From the NCBI GenBank assembly GCA_963589425.1, contig CAVAKZ010000020.1, forward strand, positions 1 through 41,176: a stretch of 41,176 bases of DNA, written 5' to 3'. The notes beneath the pieces were generated by a model. That model saw only the letters and a list, made by a program, of their open reading frames with translations. It did no database searches and was not told the DNA's origin. This document shows positions 9,627 to 16,067 of this stretch, piece by piece (position 1 is the stretch's first letter; every line of letters starts with the position of its first letter). Source of the DNA: CAKRJP01 sp963589425 (GTDB lineage Bacteria; Bacillota; Clostridia; Lachnospirales; Lachnospiraceae). The translations under genes and the position numbers were made by a program.

Positions 9627-9755
9627 ATTGTTTCCAACCTCCTTCCCTATGCTTCTTAATATTTTATATTATCTTGATTTTTTTTATACTTTCTCTGACT
9701 TCTTGATTTTTATCTTTTCCTGTCTCTTCTTATGGCTTCACAGGCTTATAATCCT

Positions 9756-10307
9756 TTATAATTCTTGGTATTCTTTGATTGCAGACTCGTATAAATTATT
9801 TCCTTCGCAATCTGCCACTACGATTACCGGTAGGTTCTCCACCTCAAGCTTACGGATTGCTTCTGTTCCCAAGTCTTCATAAGCCACGATTTCTGAAGAT
9901 TTAATACATTTAGAAAGAAGGGCTCCTGCCCCACCGATGGCTGCCAAATAAACCGCCTTATTTCTAACCACTGCATCTAAGACTTCTTTCGTACGCTTTC
10001 CCTTTCCAATCATGGCTGACTGTCCCAAGTCTAAAAGTCTTGGGGCATACTTATCCATTCTGCTGGCGGTAGTTGGTCCTGCGGATCCAATAGGGCGTCC
10101 CGGTCTTGCAGGGGATGGTCCCATGTAGTAAATTGCCTGGTCTTTAATGTCAATAGGAAGTTCTTCTCCCCTATCCAGGCTTTCATCCATACGCTTGTGG
10201 GCTGCGTCTCTGGCGGTGTAAATGGTTCCTGTTATATAAACATAATCTCCTGCTCTTAATGTGGAAGATACTTCTTTTGTAATTGGTGCTGTTATATGCT
10301 TGTCCAT
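9756..10307 (-). CDS. fumB: Class I fumarate hydratase, beta subunit (C-terminal-type domain)
   Basis: A 183-aa subunit corresponding to the C-terminal half of single-chain class I fumarases (also the beta subunit of L-tartrate dehydratase). It carries the family signature GPSPARPGRPIGSAGPTTASRMD (residues about 63-85, read in two parts), GKG at about 104 and the GGAGAL segment. Together with the alpha subunit it should interconvert fumarate and malate in an incomplete TCA/fumarate pathway in the cytosol. It starts 4 bases after the alpha stop. Its SD (GGGAGGTG) is made from the last alpha codons, implying tight translational coupling. Tartrate dehydratase is the main alternative; without a lineage comparison the substrate is inferred from the lack of tartrate genes nearby. 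Confidence 0.85.
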   Translation of the reverse strand: MDKHITAPITKEVSSTLRAGDYVYITGTIYTARDAAHKRMDESLDRGEELPIDIKDQAIYYMGPSPARPGRPIGSAGPTTASRMDKYAPRLLDLGQSAMIGKGKRTKEVLDAVVRNKAVYLAAIGGAGALLSKCIKSSEIVAYEDLGTEAIRKLEVENLPVIVVADCEGNNLYESAIKEYQEL

Positions 10308-10311
10308 CTTC

Positions 10312-11154
10312 TTACACCTCCCTGATCACGTGTCTGTTTACATGGCAGCAAATATTAATTCCCACAGGAAGTCCTGCGATATGGGTTGGATAGGTATTCA
10401 CGTTAACGGCAAGGGCTGTGGTGCTTCCACCTAAACCGCCTGGTCCGATGCCCAGTTTATTGATCTTTGCAAGCATTTCCTCTTCTAAATCCTTTACCCA
10501 GGAAATTTCAGAATGGGAACCAACCTCTCTTGTGAGGGCTTCCTTGGCCATAAGGGCACATTTTTCAAAGGTTCCTCCTACACCTACTCCCACTACCATA
10601 GGCGGACAGGCATTAGGACCTGCATCCTTTACAGCTGTAAGAATAGCATTTTTTACTCCTTCGATTCCATCTGCCGGTTTTAGCATGAATACACGGCTCA
10701 TGTTCTCGCTTCCAAATCCCTTAGGGGCTAACTTAATTTTCACCTTATCCCCATCTACAATGCTGTAGTGAATAATAGCTGGGGTATTATCCTTGGTATT
10801 CTCTCTAAGAATAGGGTCTCCTACTACGGATTTTCTCAAATATCCTTCTACATATCCCTGGCGCACTCCTTCGTTAATAGCATCTTCCAGAGAACCCCCT
10901 ACAAGGTGAACTTCCTGACCAATCTCAATAAATACAACTGCCATTCCCGTATCCTGGCAAATAGGGATCATATCCTCCGCAGCAATCTTTAAATTATCCT
11001 GCAATTGATTTAAAATCTGCTTTCCCAGGGGAGCTTTTTCCTCTGCTGCAGCTTTTTTCATAGCCCCATCCATGTCTTTGGAAAGAAAATGATTGGCTTC
11101 TATGCACATTTCTTTGATATTCTTTGTAATCTCTTTTACATCGATGTCTCGCAC
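10312..11154 (-). CDS. fumA: Class I fumarate hydratase, alpha subunit ([4Fe-4S])
   Basis: A 280-aa N-terminal-type subunit of the oxygen-sensitive iron-sulfur fumarases. The three cluster-ligating cysteines expected for the family are visible: C66 in ICQDTGM, C183 in NACPPMVVG, and C269/C270 in the C-terminal NICCHVNRH. Other family blocks are GGVG-like GVGVGGTFEKC and GPGGLGGSTTALAV. It should form the active site with the beta subunit at 9756-10307. The start is GTG at 11154, preceded by AAGGAG at a normal distance. A well-formed promoter on the minus strand is at 11205-11233. Gene order alpha-beta with 4 bases between is the usual clostridial arrangement. The symbols fumA/fumB here only mean alpha/beta subunits. 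Confidence 0.87.
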   Translation of the reverse strand: MRDIDVKEITKNIKEMCIEANHFLSKDMDGAMKKAAAEEKAPLGKQILNQLQDNLKIAAEDMIPICQDTGMAVVFIEIGQEVHLVGGSLEDAINEGVRQGYVEGYLRKSVVGDPILRENTKDNTPAIIHYSIVDGDKVKIKLAPKGFGSENMSRVFMLKPADGIEGVKNAILTAVKDAGPNACPPMVVGVGVGGTFEKCALMAKEALTREVGSHSEISWVKDLEEEMLAKINKLGIGPGGLGGSTTALAVNVNTYPTHIAGLPVGINICCHVNRHVIREV

Positions 11155-11204
11155 GTTTCTTCTCCTTTTTTGATTACCAAATTAGATTTTTTGTTTTTCT
11201 TTAA

Positions 11205-11233
11205 AGTATACGGGATTCCAGTGGGTTTTTCAA
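11205..11233 (-). promoter_or_regulatory. Sigma-A-type promoter for the fumarase operon
   Basis: On the minus strand TTGAAA (11233-11228), a 17-base spacer and TATACT (11210-11205) form a near-consensus promoter. It lies 50 bases upstream of the GTG start of the alpha subunit. Confidence 0.7.
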
Positions 11234-11256
11234 TAAACATAAGGCCGCCCAATCTC

Positions 11257-11285
11257 TTTACATACATCTACAAAGAAGATAAAAT
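11257..11285 (+). promoter_or_regulatory. Sigma-A-type promoter for the 51-aa membrane protein
   Basis: TTTACA (11257-11262), a 17-base spacer and TAAAAT (11280-11285). It is divergent from the fumarase promoter, with about 25 bases between the two -35 boxes. It places the transcript start near 11292, so translation must begin downstream of that. Confidence 0.6.
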
Positions 11286-11376
11286 GTTATTTACAGACCG
11301 AAGCGACCAACCCCCCCCGGAATTCTCTATGGGCAATATGGGGGAATCTTATAATAAACCGGAAGGACTTTATTTT

Positions 11377-11532
11377 ATGAACTCAACAAATGATGTTACG
11401 AAACGTAAGAAAAAAAAGAAAAAAATGTCTATGGCAACAAAACGTTTCGTTGTTTTAATTCTTTTGATTTTGCTGGTGATACTGCTGGCTTGCGTATTTA
11501 TGCTTCTATGGCAAAATGATCCGAGACATTAA
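11377..11532 (+). CDS. Small single-pass membrane protein, 51 aa
   Basis: The encoded peptide is 51 aa: a polar start, a very basic block (KRKKKKKK, residues 9-16), then one hydrophobic helix (VVLILLILLVILLACVFMLL, about 25-44) and a short tail WQNDPRH. The topology would be N-in. The open frame extends upstream, but a promoter at 11257-11285 puts the transcript start inside that extension. I therefore chose the ATG at 11377, which has GGAAGGA about 10 bases before it; an in-frame ATG near 11329 is an alternative giving about 16 more residues. It ends just before a bidirectional terminator. No family is recognised. Confidence 0.55.
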   Translation: MNSTNDVTKRKKKKKKMSMATKRFVVLILLILLVILLACVFMLLWQNDPRH

Positions 11533-11557
11533 AGAAAACTGCTAACTGATTAATAAG

Positions 11558-11589
11558 AAAACCTTGTCGGATTGCCCCGGCAAGGTTTT
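11558..11589 (+). terminator. Bidirectional terminator between convergent genes
   Basis: Arms 11558-11570 and 11577-11589 pair over 13 bp (one G-U) with a 6-base loop. U-rich sequence follows on the plus strand (CTTTTAG), and the A run on the left serves the minus-strand gene ending at 11593. Confidence 0.8.
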
Positions 11590-11592
11590 CTT

Positions 11593-12726
11593 TTAGTATG
11601 GTATTGTCCCAGGATCACCATGAAGCGTGTAATTTAATACTTCCATTTTCCCATCTTTAATTTCACCTATCATCCATATGTTATCCTCTTCTGAAGAACA
11701 ATCTAGGGTAAGGTTAATGACCGACTCTCCCGGAAGATACACTTTTATAGTGGCTCCATTGGCTGGTTTAATTGTCGTTAATGAAGGAAAGTAAACGCTG
11801 CAGGACCACTGGGACAGATCGTAAATCGTGGTGGTCTCTGTTATATATTTTCCAGTATCCTTAATCTCCCAATCTGGTTTTTGCCAGTCACCATTTTCGA
11901 AATTATAAAGTAGATTGTAACATACATGTATGTGACCAAAACTATAACTATCAAAATGTGTATGCAAATCCAAAGATTTATCCTCCCACTGAAGAACAAA
12001 TTTCCCAGTTCCTTCCTCTAAATCCGGGATCGTCTCTCTCTCTTTGGCAACTTCACTCTCCGGGGTGACTTCAAACGCTTCTTCACTGTAGTTTTTTCCT
12101 TCCTTCACCTCAAACTCAATTTCCTTTTCCTCAAAATCATCTGCAGTGACTGTGACTACATATTTTCCAGGAGTAAGTTGTAGCTTAAAGGCTCCGGAAT
12201 TATCGGTGGTGATAGTTTCTTTTGTAGAATCATCATCTTGCAAAGTGAAAGTCAGGCTGGCGTTTTCCACAGCTTCTTTTGTTTCTGCATTTGTAACTAG
12301 GCCAGCTATATTGCTCTTTTCAGGTTCTTTTTGACTTTTATGGTTATCATCTTCAGAATCCTTATTTTCGATTTTTCCTTTTTCCAATAGGTTTAAAAGC
12401 TTCTTTAACTTAGACGAATCTATTCTTTCTAATCCCTGGTTCAAAATACTAACTGCCTTGCTGCTATCTCCCATGGCTACATAGGTATTTGCCAATCCCA
12501 GGTAGGGATCCTCACTATCCGGGTCAAGGGCTAAAGCCTGCTTATAAGAAACAAGGGCATCTTCGTAATCCTTGTCCTGGAGATACTTCTCTGCCTGGGT
12601 GATGGACGCTGTATACTGAGACTCTATCATATGATTGTTAATCAGTATATAGGCAATGATTCCAATTACGATCACCAGCAGGGAGCTTAATGCAATTAAT
12701 AGAATTTTTCTTTTCTTATCGCTCAT
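11593..12726 (-). CDS. Membrane-anchored TPR / carboxypeptidase-regulatory / YfaP-like protein, 377 aa
   Basis: Four parts are visible. A transmembrane anchor is at residues 8-30, after a short basic cytosolic tip (MSDKKRK). TPR repeats at about 37-113 include the textbook 'YEDALVSYKQALALDPDSEDPYLGLANTYVAMGDSSKAV' region. A carboxypeptidase regulatory-like / CNA-B-like beta-sandwich is at about 139-222 (AGLVTNAETKEAVENASL, GAFKLQLTPGKYVVTVTA). A C-terminal domain at about 238-377, starting FVLQWEDKSLDLHTH, resembles YfaP/DUF2135-type modules ('LxWxxxxxDLDxH', later ATIKVYLPGE). The bulk should be outside the cell. Its first 113 residues are almost identical to those of the upstream paralogue at 13567-14394. 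AAAAGGAAAAG precedes the ATG. Likely a surface assembly or binding protein; the partner is unknown. Confidence 0.8.
   Translation of the reverse strand: MSDKKRKILLIALSSLLVIVIGIIAYILINNHMIESQYTASITQAEKYLQDKDYEDALVSYKQALALDPDSEDPYLGLANTYVAMGDSSKAVSILNQGLERIDSSKLKKLLNLLEKGKIENKDSEDDNHKSQKEPEKSNIAGLVTNAETKEAVENASLTFTLQDDDSTKETITTDNSGAFKLQLTPGKYVVTVTADDFEEKEIEFEVKEGKNYSEEAFEVTPESEVAKERETIPDLEEGTGKFVLQWEDKSLDLHTHFDSYSFGHIHVCYNLLYNFENGDWQKPDWEIKDTGKYITETTTIYDLSQWSCSVYFPSLTTIKPANGATIKVYLPGESVINLTLDCSSEEDNIWMIGEIKDGKMEVLNYTLHGDPGTIPY
12388..12726 (-). repeat. Near-identical gene segment, copy 1 (pairs with 14056-14394)
   Basis: This stretch encodes the transmembrane anchor and TPR block. By eye it differs from copy 2 at only about a dozen positions from the start codon through codon 102, with one identical run of well over 100 bases. 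The downstream domains diverge much more, pointing to recent duplication or gene conversion. Confidence 0.85.
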
Positions 12727-12835
12727 AGGCTTTTCCTTTTTCTTCTACTATTTTCATTGTTTTTTTGCTTTAGCTGCCTTTAAAATTTCTTCAATATTAC
12801 ATGTCATCTTTTGAAGGTTTCAAATGAACTTCTTC

Positions 12836-13579
12836 CTAAAATCCATACTGAGATGATATCACATGCGTATGATTAATAACTTTAAATTCTCCTTGATGAT
12901 CATAATTGAGATAGGAACAAATCTCCCATTCATTATCCACATCAGAAGAAGAATCCAATGTGATGCTTGTTACTGGTTCTCCTGGAATATACACCTTCGC
13001 AGTAGCTCCGTTAATTGCGCTAATACCTACTCCTTCTCGTGAAAAAACGTAAAACCACCACTCATCCCTGTCTAATGCGTCATAAATTGTTATAGTCTCT
13101 GTTACATATTCTGAAGTTTCCTGATGTTCCCATTTAGCTGGAGCATCTTGAATTTCACTCTTATTACAACCCTTAAAGTGCCAACCATCACTGTATCCCT
13201 CCAAATGTATTTCTAAATCCAAGGATTCGCTTTTCTTCCACTGCAGCACAATCTTCACAGTTCCTTCCTCAACACCCGGCGTAATCTCAAAGTCCTCGCT
13301 ACTATAGTTTTTGCCTTCCTTCACCTCGAATTCAATCTCTTTCTCCTCAAATTCATCTGCTGTAATGGTAATCACGTACTTTCCCGGAGTCACTTCAATC
13401 TCAAAGGCACCCTTATCATCAGTGACAGCTGTTTTCTCTGTGGCCTCATCATCCTTTGGAGTAAATTTCAAGCTTGCCTGTTTCACTCCTTCTTTTGTCT
13501 TTGCATTTGTAACTACACCGACCACAGTGCTCTTTTTCACATTATCTTGATTTGCATTTTTCAGAGTCAGTTCATTCCA
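12836..13579 (-). pseudogene. 3' part of the frameshifted TPR paralogue (carboxypeptidase-regulatory + YfaP-like domains)
   Basis: This frame is open for 248 codons and starts 'WNELTLKNANQDN' before the carboxypeptidase-regulatory-like domain (VGVVTNAKTKEGVKQASL, TPGKYVITITADEFEEKEI) and the YfaP-like domain (KIVLQWKKSESLDLEIHLEG, later ATAKVYIPGEPV). The only possible internal start is a GTG at 13540 with no Shine-Dalgarno sequence. The domain order matches the C-terminal two-thirds of the intact paralogue at 11593-12726. It is therefore read as the detached 3' end of the gene starting at 14394, shifted by one base near 13577-13580. Whether the shift is real or an assembly error cannot be told here. 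Confidence 0.75.
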
Positions 13580-14394
13580 CGCATTTCCAGAGCTAATATT
13601 TCCTTCCCCTTATCGGTCTCCACTTTCATCGTGTAATCGCCGGCATCAAATTCTATTACATATTTACCGTCATCTTTCTTAGCTTCTAATTGCTTTCCTA
13701 CAAGAACCTCTAGGTTATTGATGCTTACGTGTCCTTCCCAATTATTGAATAATACCTGCAAACTTTTAAGTTGTATTTTCTCCGGCATTGCTGATTTGTA
13801 TGGTTGCTTCTTAGCTGTATCCACAATCTTTTTATTATCTGCTGTATTCTTGTAATAAAAAATAGCATTTAGGTCTTTATGTACCACCTCAAGATAACCT
13901 TCGCTATCCATATTGGCACTTTCCACAGGACCAAATTCATCTTTAAAATTCTCGAAGCTATAGCTAGTAATTTTTTGTTCAAATGTGGTATTCAATGCAA
14001 TTTCACCGGAATCTTTTGTCAGCAGTTCCTTAGAGGCTGCATCCGAATTTCTTAGTTGCTTTAGGAGATTTCTTAGTTTAGAAGACTCTATTCTTTCTAA
14101 TCCCTGATTCAAGATACTAACTGCCTTGCTGCTATCTCCCATAGCTACATAGGTATTTGCCAATCCTAGGTAGGGATCCTCACTATCTGGGTCAAGGGCT
14201 AAAGCATGCTTATAAGAAACAAGGGCATCTTCGTAATCCTTGTCCTGGAGATACTTCTCTGCCTGGGTGATGGACGCTGTATACTGAGACTCTATCATAT
14301 GATTGTTAATCAGTATATAGGCAATGATTCCAATTGCTATTACTAGCAGGGAGCTTAATGCAATTAATAGAATTTTTCTTTTCTTATCGCTCAT
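13567..14394 (-). CDS. TPR-containing membrane protein, 5' part of a frameshifted gene
   Basis: As it stands it encodes 275 aa. It has a transmembrane anchor at 8-30, TPR repeats at about 37-113, then a domain of about 130 residues (SYSFENFKDEFGPVESANMD, SINNLEVLVGKQLEAKKDDG) that the downstream paralogue lacks and that I do not recognise. The reading frame ends TGA at 13567-13569 immediately after 'LALEMRGMN', while the -1 frame continues through the regulatory-like and YfaP-like domains (12836-13579). The start at 14394 is chosen because AGAGAGG lies 8 bases before that ATG and because the paralogue starts with the same MSDKKRK; an in-frame ATG at 14430 has no SD. A good promoter is at 14439-14467. 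Confidence 0.8.
   Translation of the reverse strand: MSDKKRKILLIALSSLLVIAIGIIAYILINNHMIESQYTASITQAEKYLQDKDYEDALVSYKHALALDPDSEDPYLGLANTYVAMGDSSKAVSILNQGLERIESSKLRNLLKQLRNSDAASKELLTKDSGEIALNTTFEQKITSYSFENFKDEFGPVESANMDSEGYLEVVHKDLNAIFYYKNTADNKKIVDTAKKQPYKSAMPEKIQLKSLQVLFNNWEGHVSINNLEVLVGKQLEAKKDDGKYVIEFDAGDYTMKVETDKGKEILALEMRGMN
14056..14394 (-). repeat. Near-identical gene segment, copy 2 (pairs with 12388-12726)
   Basis: It encodes the same anchor and TPR block as copy 1. In the first 100 residues only V20A and Q63H differ, with D103E just after. The two copies are in direct orientation about 1.67 kb apart, so recombination between them would delete one gene. Confidence 0.85.
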
Positions 14395-14438
14395 AAAGTT
14401 TTCCTCTCTCCGTGATGAATTATTATTCATCCATTTTT

Positions 14439-14467
14439 AATATATTATTGTTTGCCAAACATTACAA
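14439..14467 (-). promoter_or_regulatory. Promoter of the TPR gene, with a palindromic spacer
   Basis: On the minus strand TTGTAA (14467-14462), 17 bases, then TATATT (14444-14439). The spacer contains the near-palindrome GTTTGGCAAAC. Upstream there is an 8-bp inverted repeat (AAAAATGG / CCATTTTT) separated by 8 bases at about 14471-14494. These are candidate operators. Confidence 0.6.
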
Positions 14468-14543
14468 CAAAAAATGGTACAGTTGCCATTTTTACAACAA
14501 ATAATTGGCATCTCTGTCACTTTTTACACCCAACCTTTTGATG

Positions 14544-14572
14544 TTGACTTTGTCACATTATAACTTTAAAAT
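14544..14572 (+). promoter_or_regulatory. Promoter of the NSS transporter, flanked by inverted repeat
   Basis: TTGACT (14544-14549), 17 bases, TAAAAT (14567-14572). A perfect 9-bp inverted repeat (CCTTTTGAT at 14534-14542, ATCAAAAGG at 14571-14579) brackets the core promoter, consistent with an operator or a stem at the 5' end. Confidence 0.6.
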
Positions 14573-14649
14573 CAAAAGGCATCTTGCGATTGTAATTTAG
14601 GGCCAAAAAGCCACATAAAAGAGACTTTGTTAAAATCATTGGGGGAATT

Positions 14650-15975
14650 ATGAAAAATAATACGAAAAATTTTGCCAGCCGCTGGGGATTTATTCTGGCT
14701 TCTGTTGGTTCTGCTGTAGGTATGGCCAATGTCTGGGGATTTCCCAACAAGCTGGGAAGTAACGGTGGCGGCGCCTTCCTGCTAATTTATCTGCTTTTTA
14801 TTTTTATCTTCAGCTATGTTGGTTTACCGGCTGAGTTTGCCATTGGAAGGCAATCCGGCACAGGTACCTTAGGTTCTTATGAAAAGGCCTGGGCCACCCG
14901 TGGAGAAAAAGCCGGAAAGTTAGGTGGCCTTTTAGCCTGGCTTCCTCTTATTGGTTCCATGTGCATTGCTATTGGTTATGCCGTTATTTTGACCTATATT
15001 CTAAAGGCTCTCATTGATTCTCTTCTTGGAACATTAATGACTGCAGATACTGCCAGCTGGTTTGAAAGCTTTTCCGCCAGCCCATATTCTGTTGTTCCCT
15101 ACCATATTATTGTGGTTGTGGGAACCCTGCTTACCCTTTATCTGGGAGCCCAGAGTATCGAGAAAACAAACAAGATTATGATGCCTATTTTCTTTATTAT
15201 CTTTGTGATTTTGGCAATCCGTGTGGCTATGCTGCCCGGATCCCTAAAGGGCTATATCTTTATGTTTACTCCCCGTTGGGAGGCTCTCCTTGATCCTATG
15301 ATCTGGATCTGGGCTATGGGTCAGGCCTTCTTTTCTCTTTCCGTTACCGGAAGTGGTATGATTGCCTATGGTGCTTACCTTTCCAAGGAGGAAGATGTCG
15401 TGGGATGTGCCGGACACACTGCCCTTTTTGACACTATTGCAGCTGTAGTTGCGGCTCTGGTGATTATTCCTGCCTGCTTTTCCTATGGGCTGGATATAGG
15501 CTCAGGTCCGAGCCTTTTATTTGTTACCCTGCCTACTATTTTACAGGATATTCCCTTTGGACGACTCTTCGCCGTCATCCTCTATGTAGCCATGATTTTC
15601 GCCGGAGTCAGTTCCCTGCAAAATATGTTTGAGGCAGTTGCTGAATCCCTGCTTTATAAATTTCCAAAGCTTAACCGCTTTAGTGTTTTACTTATTCTCT
15701 GTGTAATTTGCCTGGGCTTTGGACTTTTCATGGAACCCATTTCCAAATGGGGGCCTTGGATGGACCTTGTTTCCATCTACATTATTCCGATGGGGGCAAC
15801 CTTGGGAGCGATTAGCTGGTTTTATATTATGAAAAAGGACCTACTTCTTGCCGCGATCAATACCGGCAGCAAAAAAATACGCGGAAGCTTCTGGTATAAT
15901 CTGGGACGCTTTGTTTATGTTCCCTTGGCCTTGATTCTATGCTGTGTTGCACTTTTTATGCACGTTGCTTTTTAA
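14650..15975 (+). CDS. Na+-dependent transporter of the NSS (SNF) family, 441 aa
   Basis: A LeuT-fold sodium symporter, probably for an amino acid, in the cytoplasmic membrane. The length (441 aa) and the spacing of hydrophobic stretches suggest about 11 transmembrane helices, as in the short bacterial NSS proteins. The unwound TM1 signature is GSAVGMANVWGFP at residues 20-32, where the usual Arg of 'WRFP' (LeuT Arg30, an intracellular gate residue) is Gly30. Further family landmarks are SNGGGAFLLIY, GRQSGTGTLGSYEKAW and 'SLSVTGSGMIAYGAYLSK' in the TM6-7 region. GGGGGA precedes the ATG by 5 bases. It is followed by the YfhO-family gene with 92 bases between. The substrate is not predictable from this alone. 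Confidence 0.88.
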   Translation: MKNNTKNFASRWGFILASVGSAVGMANVWGFPNKLGSNGGGAFLLIYLLFIFIFSYVGLPAEFAIGRQSGTGTLGSYEKAWATRGEKAGKLGGLLAWLPLIGSMCIAIGYAVILTYILKALIDSLLGTLMTADTASWFESFSASPYSVVPYHIIVVVGTLLTLYLGAQSIEKTNKIMMPIFFIIFVILAIRVAMLPGSLKGYIFMFTPRWEALLDPMIWIWAMGQAFFSLSVTGSGMIAYGAYLSKEEDVVGCAGHTALFDTIAAVVAALVIIPACFSYGLDIGSGPSLLFVTLPTILQDIPFGRLFAVILYVAMIFAGVSSLQNMFEAVAESLLYKFPKLNRFSVLLILCVICLGFGLFMEPISKWGPWMDLVSIYIIPMGATLGAISWFYIMKKDLLLAAINTGSKKIRGSFWYNLGRFVYVPLALILCCVALFMHVAF

Positions 15976-16067
15976 ATTTTTTAAAAATTAAGATTTTTTT
16001 AGATTTTATTTCTATTTATCTTCACAATTTGCTGTTATTGTATTTCAGTAATTGCAAGGAGACCTTT

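Noticed and set aside
11089..11376. Upstream in-frame extension of the 51-aa membrane protein
   Set aside because: It crosses the start of the fumarase alpha gene and the plus-strand promoter at 11257-11285, so it would not be on the transcript.
12754..12807. 17-codon minus-strand mini-frame (MTCNIEEILKAAKAKKQ) upstream of the intact TPR gene
   Set aside because: It looks vaguely protein-like but is very short, has no clear SD and matches nothing I recognise; it may be a decayed gene end left by the duplication.
13540..13580. Programmed ribosomal frameshifting in the TPR gene
   Set aside because: No X XXY YYZ slippery heptamer or strong stem is seen near the junction; a simple indel is more likely.
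911..14394. Genomic island or prophage in the surface-protein half
   Set aside because: No integrase, attachment-site repeat, tRNA or transposase was found; the genes are accessory but nothing shows recent transfer.
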